Source of the DNA: Chitinophaga sp. CB10
GTDB taxonomy: Bacteria; Bacteroidota; Bacteroidia; Chitinophagales; Chitinophagaceae
Length of the DNA stretch: 64,000 bases
Direction of reading: 5' to 3'
Assembly (NCBI GenBank): GCA_001870995.2
Contig: MLAV02000007.1
Location: forward strand, 186,001 to 250,000
This document shows, in pieces, positions 1 through 8,369 of the stretch (positions within the stretch are counted from its first letter, which is position 1; each line of letters opens with the position of its first letter). Made by a program: the position numbers and the translations under genes. Below the pieces are notes generated by a model. It did not search any database. It saw only the letters and a program-made list of their open reading frames with translations, and was not told the origin of the DNA.

Positions 1-192
1 GATAGCAAATTCATCATTGTGCGGAAATCCGTCTTCACGTGGATGATTCAGATAAACTGTTATATATATGGCATTCGGCTTGTCCTTCAATGGCGCAAAT
101 CGTCTCAGATCAAGGTCTAGCCCTATTACTGCTGGACTTTCTTCAATATGGCACGTGTAAATATCCCAGTCCGGTCGGTAATCCTTATGCAT
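1..192 (-). CDS. DUF695 domain protein, N-terminal fragment (runs off left edge)
   Basis: An open frame of 64 codons starts at an ATG at 192 and runs off the window without a stop. It reads like the start of the DUF695 family: an early WDIYTC segment, an LDLDLRRFAPLK segment and an NHPREDGFP segment match the usual spacing of conserved blocks in that family as I remember it. DUF695 proteins are mostly cytosolic and have no assigned function. There is no signal peptide. The antisense frame at 39-263 is a shadow of this gene. Confidence 0.7.
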   Translation of the reverse strand, partial: MHKDYRPDWDIYTCHIEESPAVIGLDLDLRRFAPLKDKPNAIYITVYLNHPREDGFPHNDEFAI

Positions 193-608
193 ATAAAAAA
201 ATTAAAATAACGCAACAGCTGGCTGTAAAGATACGGAGCTTGCCGTTACCACAGAAAAGATAAAACCCTTTTCTGCACGCTTTTTTATCCACATAAACCA
301 TTTCAGTTTCTTTTTCCTGTACGTACAACGGTAGTGGCAGCACGAAAACCAGGGGATTATATAAATTTTTTTATTTATTTATAGAGAAGCAAATGCTGCC
401 CCGGTGCGGCTTAACATTAATTAACACTTACCATCTCCGCAGTATGCCATAATCAAACCCTCTACTGTAAAGCATTACGGCCTCCGATACCTTTCAGAGC
501 CATGCTTATGGCGGTTTGCACACACCACTCATCCTAAAAAACCGATTTTCTACAGAGTTTCCAATTAATTTAGCCGCCGTTAATTGTTGTACGCTAGTAT
601 TTGTTATT
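193..608. other. AT-rich intergenic region with likely divergent promoters
   Basis: I see no supported gene here. It separates the minus-strand DUF695 gene from the plus-strand receptor gene, so it should hold both promoters. TAGTATTTG at 595-603, six bases before the ATG at 609, resembles the Bacteroidota minus-7 box with one extra spacer base. Confidence 0.5.
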
Positions 609-3095
609 ATGAGAAAAACTTTATTGCTGGTAACAGGTTGGATCTTACTGTGTCAGAACGTGTTATTTGCCCAGCATGCAGGAGGAAAAGCCGGTGGGGA
701 TCAAACCGGAACATTGTATGGAAAATTGATTGACGCACAAACAGGGAAACCAGTAGAATACGCTTCCGTAGCCGTTCTCAAGCCGGATTCCGCTGTGCTC
801 ACCGGCATGCTCTCCAAGCCAAACGGTGATTTTAACTTCGAAACTTTGCCGCTGGGAAAATATATTCTCCGCATCAACTTCATCGGTTACGAAACAGTCT
901 ACAGAACGGCCGCGCTCACGCCTAAATCATCCTCCGTGGATGTAGGCAATATCAAAATTGCGCCGAATTCAAAAACACTCAACGTCGTGAATGTAGTGGG
1001 CGAAAAACCCGCCTTCTCCATGGCCATTGATAAAAGAGTCTTCAACGTCGACAAAAATTTATCCAGTATAGGCGGTACCGCTACCGATGTACTCAAACAG
1101 GTGCCTTCCGTGAACGTGGATATAGACGGTAACGTGACCGTGCGCAACGGCTCCCCGACCATCTTCATCGACGGCCGCCCCTCCACGCTCACCCTCGATC
1201 AAATCCCCGCGGACGCGATTGAAAAAATCGAAGTAGTCACCAACCCATCCGCCAAATACGACGCGGAAGGAATGAGCGGTATCCTCAACATCGTGCTGAA
1301 GAAAAATAAGAAAGCCGGCATTAACGGACAGCTCTCCGCCGGCGGCTCTACACTCGGCAGCACCAACGGCGGACTCGATTTCAACCTCCGCCAGGAGAAA
1401 TTCAACTTCTTCGTGAACTATAATTTCCGGAACAGGGTGTCGCCGTTTAACAGTCGCCTCTTCCGCAAAAATATAGGCCAGGATACGACCACGTTTACGG
1501 AACAGCTCCAGGAGGGCGACTTCTATCGCCGATTCCAGAACGGACGCATCGGGTTCGACTGGTTTATCGACAACCGCAATACCCTCAGCATTTCCGAAAA
1601 CATTACCACGGGTAATTTCAATAACTATAACGACCAAACCGTGAACGAACTCGATGCCAGCCGGCAACGGGTACGCTACGGCACAGGTATCAACAATACG
1701 AAAAACGGTTTCAAAAGCTATAATACCCAACTCGGTTATAAACACACCTTCGCGAAGGAAGGCCACGAACTCACCGCGGACGTGACTTACAGCACTAACA
1801 GCGGGGATAACTCTTCCGACTTCTCCCTCCAGTACTTCGACCTGAAAGGGGAAAATATTTTCGATCCCATCCCGCAAAAGCGCTATGGTAACGGTGGCGG
1901 CAAAACGACCTACATCACCGGCCAGGTGGATTACGTCAACCCGCTGTCCGAGAAATCGAAGATTGAAGCCGGTATCCGTACCAACACCCGCCAGTTCACG
2001 AACTACAATACCGTGATGGGACTCGATTATCCAAACACTGGTTACAAGGTGGATTCCTCCCTTAGCAGCGATTACAAATATTCCGAACAGATCAACGCAG
2101 CCTATGCCACCTACACCGGCGGTTTCGATAACTTCGGCTACCAGGTGGGCCTGCGCGCTGAACAGTCCTTCTACAAAGGGGAATCCTTCTTCGGGGAATA
2201 TAAATCCTACAATGTGGACTACCCTATCAGCCTGTTCCCAAGCCTGTTCCTCTCCCAGAAACTGAAAGGCGATCACGAGCTGCAACTCAACTACAGCCGC
2301 CGTATCCGCCGCCCCTGGTTCCGGGACCTGCTGCCCACTATCGACTATAACGGCCAAAGCGCCAGCACCGGTAACCCGGGCCTGAGTCCGGAGTTCACCA
2401 ACTCTTTCGAGCTGTCCTACCTCAAGGATTTTGATCGTAAAGTGAACGTGCTGGTATCCGTGTACTACCGTAACACGCAAAAGGCCATCACCGATTTCTA
2501 TAAGGACACCGTGCTGACGCTGAACGGACAGGACATGCGGGTACTGCTCTCCTACCCGATCAACGCCAGCTCCCGCAATTCCTACGGCGCTGAATTCACC
2601 GTGCGCACACAGGTGACCAAAGCGTGGGACATCACGGCCAACGCCAACCTGGCGCAAACGAAGATCAACGCCAGCCAGGACAATGCCACCTTATCCAACC
2701 AGGGCTTTACGTGGTTCGGTAAAATCAACAGTAACACCAAACTCCCGTGGAACCTGACTTTCCAGGTCAACGGCGAGTACGAATCCAAACAGATACTCCC
2801 GCAGGGCGAACGTATGCCTAACTGGTCCGTCGACGCCGCGGTGAAAAAAGACCTGTTGAAAAATAAAGCGCTCTCCATTTCCCTTGGTATCAACGATATC
2901 TTCAATACCAACAGGAACCTGAGCTACACCACCACTTCCTTCTCCGAGCAGGAAAACTACCGCAAGCGCATGGCACGTGAGCTGCGCCTCAACGCCACCT
3001 GGCGCTTCGGAAAAATGGACGCCCGCCTGTTCAAACGCAAAAACAACAAGCAGGAAAACAACGGCGGAGAAATGGGTGGAGGAGATAACTTTTAA
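609..3095 (+). CDS. TonB-dependent receptor-like outer membrane beta-barrel protein
   Basis: An 828-residue outer-membrane protein. I start it at the ATG at 609, because that gives a clean signal peptide (MRKTLLLVTGWILLCQNVLFAQ); the upstream frame adds 31 unlikely residues. After the signal come a carboxypeptidase-regulatory-like beta-sandwich (about 30-120), a TonB plug (about 130-240, with the typical GSPTIFIDGRPS and NPSAKYDAEGMSGILNI segments) and a large barrel of aromatic-rich strands, the pattern of the outer-membrane beta-barrel family 3 group. The C-terminus is a Lys/Asn/Gly-rich tail, which is unusual for a barrel that normally ends in an aromatic residue. No SusD or sigma gene is adjacent, so the substrate cannot be inferred; siderophore, peptide or glycan are all possible. 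Confidence 0.88.
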   Translation: MRKTLLLVTGWILLCQNVLFAQHAGGKAGGDQTGTLYGKLIDAQTGKPVEYASVAVLKPDSAVLTGMLSKPNGDFNFETLPLGKYILRINFIGYETVYRTAALTPKSSSVDVGNIKIAPNSKTLNVVNVVGEKPAFSMAIDKRVFNVDKNLSSIGGTATDVLKQVPSVNVDIDGNVTVRNGSPTIFIDGRPSTLTLDQIPADAIEKIEVVTNPSAKYDAEGMSGILNIVLKKNKKAGINGQLSAGGSTLGSTNGGLDFNLRQEKFNFFVNYNFRNRVSPFNSRLFRKNIGQDTTTFTEQLQEGDFYRRFQNGRIGFDWFIDNRNTLSISENITTGNFNNYNDQTVNELDASRQRVRYGTGINNTKNGFKSYNTQLGYKHTFAKEGHELTADVTYSTNSGDNSSDFSLQYFDLKGENIFDPIPQKRYGNGGGKTTYITGQVDYVNPLSEKSKIEAGIRTNTRQFTNYNTVMGLDYPNTGYKVDSSLSSDYKYSEQINAAYATYTGGFDNFGYQVGLRAEQSFYKGESFFGEYKSYNVDYPISLFPSLFLSQKLKGDHELQLNYSRRIRRPWFRDLLPTIDYNGQSASTGNPGLSPEFTNSFELSYLKDFDRKVNVLVSVYYRNTQKAITDFYKDTVLTLNGQDMRVLLSYPINASSRNSYGAEFTVRTQVTKAWDITANANLAQTKINASQDNATLSNQGFTWFGKINSNTKLPWNLTFQVNGEYESKQILPQGERMPNWSVDAAVKKDLLKNKALSISLGINDIFNTNRNLSYTTTSFSEQENYRKRMARELRLNATWRFGKMDARLFKRKNNKQENNGGEMGGGDNF

Positions 3096-3125
3096 TTCGT
3101 AATTTGGAAGCCATAATTAAGCATT

Positions 3126-3599
3126 ATGGATTCCATTTATCACACTATTACCCTTAGATTCTTGGCAGAGCCCTCAGATGTAAATTTCGGCGGAAAGGTA
3201 CACGGGGGCTCTGTTATGAAATGGATAGACCAGGCAGGATACACCTGCGCCGCTAACTGGAGCGGGCAATATGCCGTCACCGTGTACGTGGGCGGCATTC
3301 GTTTTTTTAAGCCCATCGCCATCGGCGACCTGGTGGAAATCACGGCCAATATCATCTATACCGGCAACACCAGCATGCATATCTCTATCGACGTTTTTGC
3401 CGGCAATCCCCGCCAGCAAACAAAAGCCAAAACCACCCACTGCGTAATGGTATTCGCAGCTGTAGACGATGCGGGTAAAACCGTAAAGGTGCCGAAATGG
3501 ATCCCGCGCACTCCTGCGGAAATCAATATGGAGAACTACGCTAAAAAACTAATGGACCTCCGGAAAGATATTGATGCGGAAATGAAACCGTATTTGTAA
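3126..3599 (+). CDS. Acyl-CoA thioesterase (hotdog fold, YciA/BACH type)
   Basis: A 157-residue protein matching single-hotdog acyl-CoA thioesterases, which hydrolyse acyl-CoA to free acid and CoA in the cytosol. The N-terminal segment VNFGGKVHGGSVMKWIDQAG carries the catalytic-helix pattern (N, G, GG, D); TVYVGGIRFFKPIAIGDLVEI is the typical central strand. The length fits the family. It begins 30 bp after the receptor gene on the same strand and may be co-transcribed, but no functional link is obvious. A rho-independent terminator follows. Confidence 0.88.
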   Translation: MDSIYHTITLRFLAEPSDVNFGGKVHGGSVMKWIDQAGYTCAANWSGQYAVTVYVGGIRFFKPIAIGDLVEITANIIYTGNTSMHISIDVFAGNPRQQTKAKTTHCVMVFAAVDDAGKTVKVPKWIPRTPAEINMENYAKKLMDLRKDIDAEMKPYL

Positions 3600-3603
3600 T
3601 CAT

Positions 3604-3640
3604 AAAAAAAGCGGGTGTATCAACACGTTGATACACCCGC
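3604..3640. terminator. Bidirectional rho-independent terminator
   Basis: A perfect stem (GCGGGTGTATCAAC at 3611-3624 with its complement at 3627-3640) is flanked on the left by seven A, which is a U-run for minus-strand transcripts. It lies between the convergent thioesterase and ABC exporter genes and can serve both. Confidence 0.85.
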
Positions 3641-3662
3641 TGCTTATCCTGAATAGCCTTAT

Positions 3663-5441
3663 TTAGCTGCTGAATTGCATATCGCTGAGGGATTTGTACA
3701 AGCCCCCTTCCATCTCTATCAGTTCCCAGTGGGTACCTGCTTCCACGATACGGCCTTTATCCAGTACGATGATTTTATCTGACTCACGTACCGTTGCCAG
3801 CCTGTGTGCAATCACGATGGAGGTACGGCCTTCCATCAGTTTGTCCAGCGCGTCCTGTACGAGTTTTTCGGATTCGGAATCCAGCGCGGAAGTAGCCTCG
3901 TCCAGGATGAGGATGCGCGGATTTTTCAATACCGCCCTCGCGATGGCAATCCGCTGGCGCTGCCCGCCGGAAAGTTGTATGCCCCGCTCGCCCACCACGG
4001 TATCCATACCCTGTGGAAAGCGTTGAATGAATTCCCAGGCGTTGGCCTTACGGGCCGCTTCTTCCAACTCCGCATCCGTTGCGCCGGGGCGGCCATAGGC
4101 AATGTTTTCCCGGATAGTGCCGCCAAAGAGGAAAACGTCCTGCGGCACCACGGCCATTTGCGAACGCAGCTCCGATAAAGGAATGCTTTTGCCGGGGCGG
4201 CCGTCAAAATCAATGTCCCCACTCACGGGATCGTATAAACGCAGCAGCAGGGATACGATAGTACTCTTACCCGCGCCGCTGGGCCCTACCAGGGCTACCT
4301 TCTGATCCGGCGACACATCAAAACTCACATCGTCCATAATTTTCAGATCCGGCCGGGATGGATAATGGAAAGACACGTTGCGGAAGCTGATAGCGCCGTC
4401 CAGCTGGTTTTCCGGGGCAATGGCTCCTACCGGCGTCAGTTCTTCCGTCGGCTCATCGAGTATCTCCAGTAAATGTTCAGTAGCGCCGATACTTTTCTGG
4501 AGGTTGGTATATACTTCTGCCAGACCGGCAACAGAACCTCCTATAAATACTGAATAGAGGACGAAGGTCAGCAGTTCCGCAGGAGGCATCCCGAGGGAAA
4601 CCCCGCGCCAGATCACCGCTACCAGTGCGCCAAAGATGCCGAGGATGATAAAGGAGGAAAAAGCGCCCCTGTATTTACCGCCTTTGATACCAATGCGCGC
4701 CGCCTCGTTGGTGCGGGTTTTATAACGGTTGATCTCAAAAAATTCGTTTGCAAAAGCTTTTACGTTGAGGATACCGGCCAGCGTTTCCTCCACGACCGTG
4801 TTGGACGCCGCCACCTGCTCCTGCACCTGCTTGGAGAACTTACGGATGAACTTCCCGAAGAATACGGCCAGCAGCATCATCAGCGGCAAGATGGCCAGCA
4901 TGAAGACAGTCAGCTTCGGGGCCGTTACCACCAGGATAATGATACCGCCCACGATGATGATCACCTGCCGGATGAACTCCGCCAGCGTGGTGGTAAAAGT
5001 TTCCTGCAGGGAAGAAATATCCGCCGATATCCTGCTGCTGAGTTCACCAACCCTGCGCTCCAGGAAAAATTTCATGGGGAGTTTGATGAGGTGACTGTAG
5101 ACAGTTTGCCTCAGTGTGGCGAGAGTTTTCTCCGTTACGTTCACGAAAAGGACTATACGGAAAAAAGAAAACACCGCCTGGCCCACCAGCACTGCCACCA
5201 AAACGACGGCCGCCTTGTTAAAGCCATGGAACAACGTGTCTTTACTATCGGGCGATACCAGCTGGCCCAGGAGCTTCGGAAAAGCCAGCCCCGCAAGGCT
5301 GGAAATAAGGAGGAAAATCAGACCCAGTCCAAACTGTGGCCAATACGGCTTTACATAACGGAACAGGCGTAAAGATTTCTTGAGGGATGCCATTTTCAGC
5401 GCTGGCTTAGCTTGCGCCGGGGTATTCGTGTCATTTTGCAT
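3663..5441 (-). CDS. ABC exporter, fused membrane and ATPase domains (MsbA-like)
   Basis: A 592-residue half-transporter of the type I exporter family, which works as a homodimer in the inner membrane to flip lipids, drugs or peptides. The six-helix membrane domain spans about residues 30-330. The nucleotide-binding domain shows Walker A GPSGAGKST (386-394), the LSGGQ signature (490-494), Walker B LILDEA (511-516) and the H-loop His 546, so it should be an active ATPase. Family members are annotated MsbA or multidrug exporter. It is monocistronic here, ends at the terminator at 3604-3640, and no neighbour indicates a substrate. Confidence 0.92.
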   Translation of the reverse strand: MQNDTNTPAQAKPALKMASLKKSLRLFRYVKPYWPQFGLGLIFLLISSLAGLAFPKLLGQLVSPDSKDTLFHGFNKAAVVLVAVLVGQAVFSFFRIVLFVNVTEKTLATLRQTVYSHLIKLPMKFFLERRVGELSSRISADISSLQETFTTTLAEFIRQVIIIVGGIIILVVTAPKLTVFMLAILPLMMLLAVFFGKFIRKFSKQVQEQVAASNTVVEETLAGILNVKAFANEFFEINRYKTRTNEAARIGIKGGKYRGAFSSFIILGIFGALVAVIWRGVSLGMPPAELLTFVLYSVFIGGSVAGLAEVYTNLQKSIGATEHLLEILDEPTEELTPVGAIAPENQLDGAISFRNVSFHYPSRPDLKIMDDVSFDVSPDQKVALVGPSGAGKSTIVSLLLRLYDPVSGDIDFDGRPGKSIPLSELRSQMAVVPQDVFLFGGTIRENIAYGRPGATDAELEEAARKANAWEFIQRFPQGMDTVVGERGIQLSGGQRQRIAIARAVLKNPRILILDEATSALDSESEKLVQDALDKLMEGRTSIVIAHRLATVRESDKIIVLDKGRIVEAGTHWELIEMEGGLYKSLSDMQFSS

Positions 5442-5530
5442 GTATCAGTGCTATTGTTTCGTTCTAATTTGTAGACGATTGCCTAACAAAGATATTGCAT
5501 TCGGGTCGACAAAAGCATGGTATCCGGGGC

Positions 5531-5620
5531 TTAATTTCCGATGGTGCAGCTATAGGCGATCAGGCTGAAAATTGCAGCCAGGCTTGCCGCCATGAATAAT
5601 TTATACAGGAATAATTTCAT
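5531..5620 (-). CDS. Tiny lipoprotein-like peptide (29 aa)
   Basis: A 30-codon frame, ATG at 5620 and TAA at 5531, encodes MKLFLYKLFMAASLAAIFSL followed by IAYSCTIGN. It has a Lys-flanked hydrophobic helix and then a lipobox-like AYSC, so signal peptidase II processing would leave only five residues (CTIGN). Similar minute lipoprotein-like peptides are known in Bacteroidota. The gene lies alone between the exporter and mgtC. I cannot exclude a chance ORF; the well-formed signal sequence is the main support. Confidence 0.4.
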   Translation of the reverse strand: MKLFLYKLFMAASLAAIFSLIAYSCTIGN

Positions 5621-5763
5621 ATTATGGGTTTTATGGATAGTTATATATTCAAATAGTATTCCATAAATAACGTTGTCTGCCATAAAATGTTTAATAAAAA
5701 CATAATTTTCGCTTAACGGCCGGTTCACCCCTTCCTCCATATCATTTGCGTGACATTTAGCCT

Positions 5764-5771
5764 TAAATTTG
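5764..5771 (+). promoter_or_regulatory. Minus-7 promoter box of mgtC
   Basis: TAAATTTG matches the Bacteroidota TAnnTTTG box exactly. It ends six bases before the ATG at 5777, so transcription would begin at or next to the start codon. Confidence 0.6.
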
Positions 5772-5776
5772 TAAAC

Positions 5777-6451
5777 ATGCTCACGATGGAAGAAATAATA
5801 GCTACAATTAAGGAAGATTATATATTGAAAGTGGCCTTGTCGCTGCTGATGGGCGCCGTCATCGGGCTGGAAAGGGAGTATAAGCGAAAAGCAGCGGGCA
5901 TGCGCACCATGACCCTCATTTGCGTGAGCAGCGCCGTATTCACCATCCTGTCCGTAGAGCTGGGTTACCCGAACAGTCCGGACCGCGTGGCCTCCAACAT
6001 CCTCACCGGCGTAGGTTTCATTGGCGCCGGGGTAATTTTCAAGGGAGAATTTGCGATCGACGGCATCACCACGGCAGCCAGCATCTGGATTGCCGCGGCC
6101 ATCGGCATGGCCATCGGGATGAACGAATACTGGCTTGCCTTGTTTACCCTGGCAGGCGCAATTGCCGTACTGATCGCCCTGGAATACACCGAGCGCTACA
6201 TTGCCCGCATCAACGATAAAAGGGTGTACTGCATTCAGCTCATCGAGCCGGAGATGTCGTACCTGGAACTGGAAAAAAATTTTGACTCCCAGAAATTGAA
6301 ATACAAACGCATGATGATAGTGAGAAAAGAGAACCGGACAGAAGTGAATTATGCCATTCATGGCCGGCGTGAACAGATGGAGGCGTTGAATATGTACCTG
6401 CATCAGAGCCGGGAAATACACGAGTACCAAATACAAACCAACCCATTCTGA
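5777..6451 (+). CDS. MgtC/SapB family inner-membrane protein
   Basis: A protein of about 224 residues. Four or five hydrophobic helices in the first 140 residues include the family blocks GAVIGLEREYKRKAAGMRT and NILTGVGFIGAGVIFKG; a soluble ACT-like C-terminal domain of about 75 residues follows. MgtC proteins are linked to growth at low Mg2+ and in macrophages through effects on F-ATPase and phosphate homeostasis in enterobacteria; the role in free-living Bacteroidota is not established. A GTG at 5750 would lie upstream of the promoter box, so I use the ATG at 5777 (ATG 5786 is the alternative). The stop is one base from the next gene, so the two are probably co-translated. Confidence 0.85.
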   Translation: MLTMEEIIATIKEDYILKVALSLLMGAVIGLEREYKRKAAGMRTMTLICVSSAVFTILSVELGYPNSPDRVASNILTGVGFIGAGVIFKGEFAIDGITTAASIWIAAAIGMAIGMNEYWLALFTLAGAIAVLIALEYTERYIARINDKRVYCIQLIEPEMSYLELEKNFDSQKLKYKRMMIVRKENRTEVNYAIHGRREQMEALNMYLHQSREIHEYQIQTNPF

Positions 6452-6452
6452 T

Positions 6453-7652
6453 ATGCCTTCCTACGCAGATTTACCGCTTCATTACGGGCATGTGCCACCC
6501 TGGCTTGCGCAACGTATGAGCCTGCTGGGCGGAGCAATTACAGAGGCAATTGTGATGGATTACGGCCGGGCGGAATTCCTGCGCCGTATGAGCGACCCGT
6601 GCTGGTTCCAGGCGCTGGGCTGTGTGTTGGGTATGGACTGGCATTCCTCCGGCATCACCACCAGCGTGATGGGCGCGCTCAAAAAAGCGCTTAATCCCCG
6701 CGCGGCAGAACTGGGCATCTATATCTGCGGCGGTAAAGGCAAGCATAGCAAGCAAACCCCGAGGGAGCTGGCGCTGATCGCAGATAAAACGGGCCTCCCC
6801 GGCGATCAGCTGATCTACAGCAGCAAGCTCACCGCAAAAGTGGATAATACCGCCATACAGGACGGCTTTCAGCTGTACCTGCACTCCTTCATCCTGTCGG
6901 CAGACGGCGACTGGGCCGTGGTGCAGCAGGGCATGAACGACGATTCCGGTATGGCCCGCCGTTATCACTGGCATTCCAGCGCTTTTGAGTCATTCACGGA
7001 AGCGCCGCATACCTACATCTACGGCCATAACCAGGGCCTGATCCTGAACCTCACCGATGTCAATGCCGGCCATACCAAAGCCGGGATTTTGGAACTGGTG
7101 AAGGAAAAACCCGCCCACCTGCTGCCGGAAATCCGTAACCTCGTTATGCCGTCGCACCACGAGCTGCGCGCGGAAAACGTGAACCTGAAGCGGCTGGGAA
7201 GCGTGCTGGCATTGGCTTACGACACCAGGCCGGCGGACTTCGAATCCCTGCTGATGCTTGAAGGCGTAGGCCCGAGAACGTTACAGTCGCTCACCCTCGT
7301 CAGTGAAGTAATACACGGCACGCCTTCCCGCTTTGAGGACCCCGCCAGGTTTTCCTTTGCGCATGGCGGCAAGGACGGGCATCCGTTTCCCGTGCCGCTG
7401 AAAATCTACGATGAAACCATTTCAACGCTAAAGGACGCCCTGTACAAAGCAAAGATTGGCGCCTCCGAAAAAAAGGACGCCATCAATAAGCTGTCGCAGA
7501 TGGCAGCCAATATCGAAAAAGACTTTATTCCAAACACCAACTTTGACAAGCTGATTGAAGAAGAACGCAACAACTCCTGGCGCTACAAGGGCCGCACCGT
7601 ATTCGGTAAGGCGCAACCGCCGAAGCAGGGGGATCAGCTGTCATTGTTTTAA
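6453..7652 (+). CDS. DUF763 family protein
   Basis: A 399-residue soluble protein. It matches DUF763 from the N-terminal LPLHYGHVPPWL block, the CGGKGKHSKQTP segment and the YGHNQGLILNLTDVNA segment. A helix-hairpin-helix-like stretch (LLMLEGVGPRTLQSL) suggests DNA binding. DUF763 has no proven activity; some bacterial and archaeal members lie near DNA-repair genes. Here it is packed between mgtC (1-bp gap) and endonuclease V (15-bp gap) on the same strand, which weakly supports a role in nucleic-acid maintenance. Confidence 0.85.
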   Translation: MPSYADLPLHYGHVPPWLAQRMSLLGGAITEAIVMDYGRAEFLRRMSDPCWFQALGCVLGMDWHSSGITTSVMGALKKALNPRAAELGIYICGGKGKHSKQTPRELALIADKTGLPGDQLIYSSKLTAKVDNTAIQDGFQLYLHSFILSADGDWAVVQQGMNDDSGMARRYHWHSSAFESFTEAPHTYIYGHNQGLILNLTDVNAGHTKAGILELVKEKPAHLLPEIRNLVMPSHHELRAENVNLKRLGSVLALAYDTRPADFESLLMLEGVGPRTLQSLTLVSEVIHGTPSRFEDPARFSFAHGGKDGHPFPVPLKIYDETISTLKDALYKAKIGASEKKDAINKLSQMAANIEKDFIPNTNFDKLIEEERNNSWRYKGRTVFGKAQPPKQGDQLSLF

Positions 7653-7667
7653 CCGTATCCTGATATT

Positions 7668-8366
7668 TTGAATACTACGATCGATTACAACACGCTCAGC
7701 GTGCCGCAGGCTACCCTGCTGCAAAAAGAGATGAAGGAAAAAATCGTCCTCTCTCCTTTTACCGGGAAAATCAATTATGTGGCCGGCACGGATATTTCCT
7801 TTGATAAATTCAGCACGCATGTATTTGCCGGCATTACCATCCTCAGCTTTCCTGACCTGAAGCCAGTAGCGTATAGCCTTATCCGTAAGGAAGTGAACTT
7901 CCCCTACGTGCCGGGCTATCTCGCATTCCGCGAAGTGCCGGCATTGCTGGACGCCTGGGAGCAGCTGGAAATCAAACCGGACGTAGTAGTGCTGGATGGA
8001 CATGGCATTGCGCATCCCCGCAAAATGGGCATCGCTTCCCACTTTGGCGTATTGATCAACCGGCCTACGCTGGGTTGCGCCAAGAAGAAGCTCTTCGGAA
8101 AATACGAGGAGCCTGCCGAAGAAGCAGGCGCATGGAGCGTTTTATACGATAAGCAGGAGCAGCCTATCGGCAGCGTGCTGCGTACGAAGAAAAATGTAAA
8201 ACCCGTATTCGTCTCTCCCGGCCACCTGACGGACATTGCGGATAGCCGGCAGATAGTGGAGCAATGCATCACCAAATACCGGCTGCCGGAGCCTACGAGG
8301 CTGACCCATAATTTCGTGAACCAGTTCCGCCTGGGCGCCCTGGAACCGGGCTTTCACCGGCTCTAA
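7668..8366 (+). CDS. nfi: Endonuclease V (deoxyinosine 3' endonuclease)
   Basis: A 232-residue homologue of E. coli Nfi, which cuts the second phosphodiester bond 3' to deoxyinosine in DNA. The expected blocks are present: GTDISF with the first catalytic Asp, PYVPGYLAFRE with the wedge Tyr and catalytic Glu, VVLDGHGIAHPRKMGIASHFG with the second Asp, and a C-terminal YRLPEPTRLTH block. The frame opens at TTG 7668. This is uncertain, because GATATTTTG there resembles a promoter box; GTG at 7701 would also give a full family-length protein. The neighbouring DUF763 gene may be co-transcribed. Confidence 0.9.
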   Translation: MNTTIDYNTLSVPQATLLQKEMKEKIVLSPFTGKINYVAGTDISFDKFSTHVFAGITILSFPDLKPVAYSLIRKEVNFPYVPGYLAFREVPALLDAWEQLEIKPDVVVLDGHGIAHPRKMGIASHFGVLINRPTLGCAKKKLFGKYEEPAEEAGAWSVLYDKQEQPIGSVLRTKKNVKPVFVSPGHLTDIADSRQIVEQCITKYRLPEPTRLTHNFVNQFRLGALEPGFHRL

Positions 8367-8369
8367 CCC

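Noticed and set aside
39..263. 74-codon plus-strand ORF at the left edge
   Set aside because: It is antisense to the DUF695 frame on the minus strand, which has recognisable family blocks.
1059..2657. 532-codon minus-strand ORF inside the beta-barrel receptor gene
   Set aside because: Long antisense shadow of a GC-rich coding region; the plus-strand frame has a signal peptide and clear domains.
5531..6436. 301-codon minus-strand ORF across mgtC
   Set aside because: Antisense to mgtC for most of its length. Only its last 29 codons look like a gene and are listed separately.
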